Source: Melioribacteraceae bacterium 4301-Me (GTDB taxonomy: Bacteria > Bacteroidota > Ignavibacteria > Ignavibacteriales > Melioribacteraceae). From it: 64,000 bases of DNA. Shown one piece after another: positions 63,057 to 64,000 of the stretch (within the stretch, counting starts at the first letter, position 1; each line of letters opens with the position of its first letter). The stretch spans positions 62,001 to 126,000 of the forward strand of contig JBGORM010000002.1 of assembly GCA_041538185.1 (NCBI GenBank), written 5' to 3'. The notes below the pieces were generated by a model, which searched no databases, was not told the DNA's origin, and saw only the letters and a list, made by a program, of their open reading frames with translations. Both the position numbers and the translations under genes were made by a program.

Positions 63057-64000
63057 ATGAAAACTAAATTATTTGAGAAATTAAAAAAATATCACTTCGA
63101 GCTGAAACACTTAACGGTACTATTCGCTGGTTTAATTGTATTTCAGCTGGTTCTTTCAATTATCCACAAGACATCATTGCGCAACTTCGTTGAAAATTCG
63201 CAAGAATGGTATCAGAAACATTCAGCGGAAAGATTAGCTAATCTTACAACTACTACTTTGGAATTATTATTAGAAACAGCACGAATGAATTTGCCTGTCA
63301 ACAGTGCAGGTAAAGCAAAGATTATTCAATTCTTTAATATTATTTTCAATCAGCAAAAACTCCAGCAAAACATAGAAGATATTTGTCTACTAATAGAAAG
63401 AAATAATAAAGTCTATGCAATTGATGATGGAACTATACTGTATGATTTTATATTTGAGCAAAAGGTACCGGAGCTGCAAATTAATAAGCAGCATTCTACT
63501 GCAGTGGATTTATACTTAAAAAATAAATCAGAACTAGTCAACAATGAACAAATCATAAACATACTTAAGGAAAAAGAAACATATTACACTTTAGTTCCCT
63601 TTGCTCCAAGTGGAGAGATAGTAGGTGCCCTATTTGTGAAAAATACCCCAGACTTTGGTTTTATTCAAAAAGAAATTGTAACAAATTACGAAGAGACCTC
63701 AGTGATTTATTCAGCTTTGTTTTTCCTCGGATTATTAGCTATGTATTATATATCTACTTACACGATAAAAGAAAGAGATGAAGCTCAAAAACTGTTGATG
63801 GAGGAAAATGAAAGAAATTTAAAAAAACAAATTGACCACGAAAAAGAATCACTGTTTACAAAAAGAATATATCACACACATCACAAAGCTGAAAAAGTTA
63901 TGGGGTTTATTAAGGAAGATTTGCGACTTTTATCAAATGAAAATATAGAGGAAATTAAATATCGAGTTAATAAATACTCTAACTTTATTTCTCGTGTAAT
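63057..64000 (+). CDS. Sensor histidine kinase, 3' end beyond window
   Basis: I translated from ATG 63057; the frame is open for 314 codons to the edge. N-terminal membrane helix (HLTVLFAGLIVFQLVLSIIH, about 18-37), an extracytoplasmic sensor of about 180 residues (ENSQEWYQKHSAERLANLTTTT ... YTLVPFAPSGEIVGALFVKN), a second helix (VIYSALFFLGLLAMYYIST, about 223-241), a charged coiled linker (EERDEAQKLLMEENERNLKKQ), and RIYHTHHKAEKVMGFIKEDL, the likely phospho-acceptor region. The ATPase domain is beyond the window. The tight link to a solute-binding protein suggests the kinase reads its ligand state. Confidence 0.75.
   Translation, partial: MKTKLFEKLKKYHFELKHLTVLFAGLIVFQLVLSIIHKTSLRNFVENSQEWYQKHSAERLANLTTTTLELLLETARMNLPVNSAGKAKIIQFFNIIFNQQKLQQNIEDICLLIERNNKVYAIDDGTILYDFIFEQKVPELQINKQHSTAVDLYLKNKSELVNNEQIINILKEKETYYTLVPFAPSGEIVGALFVKNTPDFGFIQKEIVTNYEETSVIYSALFFLGLLAMYYISTYTIKERDEAQKLLMEENERNLKKQIDHEKESLFTKRIYHTHHKAEKVMGFIKEDLRLLSNENIEEIKYRVNKYSNFISRV

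Overview
The window is strongly AT-rich, densely coded chromosomal DNA from a bacterium that I place in the Bacteroidota/Chlorobiota/Ignavibacteriota group, most likely an Ignavibacteria-type organism. Evidence: Bacteroidetes-style promoters (TTG, about 20 nt, TAnnTTTG) in front of aspS and of the Nif3 gene, a long-form IspG, a TonB-dependent receptor with an N-terminal carboxypeptidase-regulatory-like domain, DUF2752/TM2 genes, and frequent TTG/GTG starts beside good Shine-Dalgarno sites. The taxon is inferred; no rRNA or tRNA gene was found.

Layout. 1-10.4 kb: aspS (cut by the left edge), a DUF3108 protein, a GT9 glycosyltransferase, a 3-methyladenine glycosylase, pabB/pabC-type genes, a zinc-ribbon/Nif3 pair behind an attenuator-like leader, ispG and a DJ-1/PfpI protein. 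10.5-22.7 kb: dnaG, a GH13 enzyme, priA, an RluE-like pseudouridine synthase, and a tight sucrose operon (PfkB kinase, sucrose-phosphate synthase fused to a phosphatase, sucrose synthase). 22.7-27.2 kb: a repeat-rich accessory stretch around a methyltransferase and a Yip1 membrane protein. 27.2-33.4 kb: tryptophanase, then a compact run with AMMECR1, MEMO, a DUF2520-type dehydrogenase and a histidine ammonia-lyase-like enzyme. 33.5-44.2 kb: small housekeeping genes, cspA, cysE-cysK, nagB, a sodium/solute symporter, OsmC and aldose epimerase. 44.2-48 kb: two repeat-rich gaps around a LacI regulator that has its own palindromic operator. 48-59.7 kb: a TonB receptor, then cell-wall sugar genes (NamZ/DUF1343, an NAGPA-like glycosidase, a NagZ-like GH3 plus beta-lactamase-fold fusion, an SSS symporter) and a small toxin-antitoxin module whose toxin is frameshifted. 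59.9-64 kb: a SurA/PpiC-type foldase, a membrane-anchored solute-binding protein and the start of a sensor histidine kinase (cut by the right edge).

How genes work together. The sucrose operon can make sucrose from nucleotide sugar and fructose 6-phosphate and cleave it back to nucleotide-glucose and fructose, with the kinase returning fructose to the hexose-phosphate pool. The cell-wall genes fit stepwise removal of MurNAc and GlcNAc from peptidoglycan, sugar uptake, and nagB feeding GlcN-6-P into glycolysis. The last three genes look like an envelope-sensing unit.

The least explained material is non-coding: a dispersed 50-bp element with fixed ends and a variable core, a 429-bp duplicated block, a 313-bp hairpin-rich repeat flanking the GH3 gene, and a family of CCACGAAGTG-type palindromes. 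These sit only in the large gene-free gaps.
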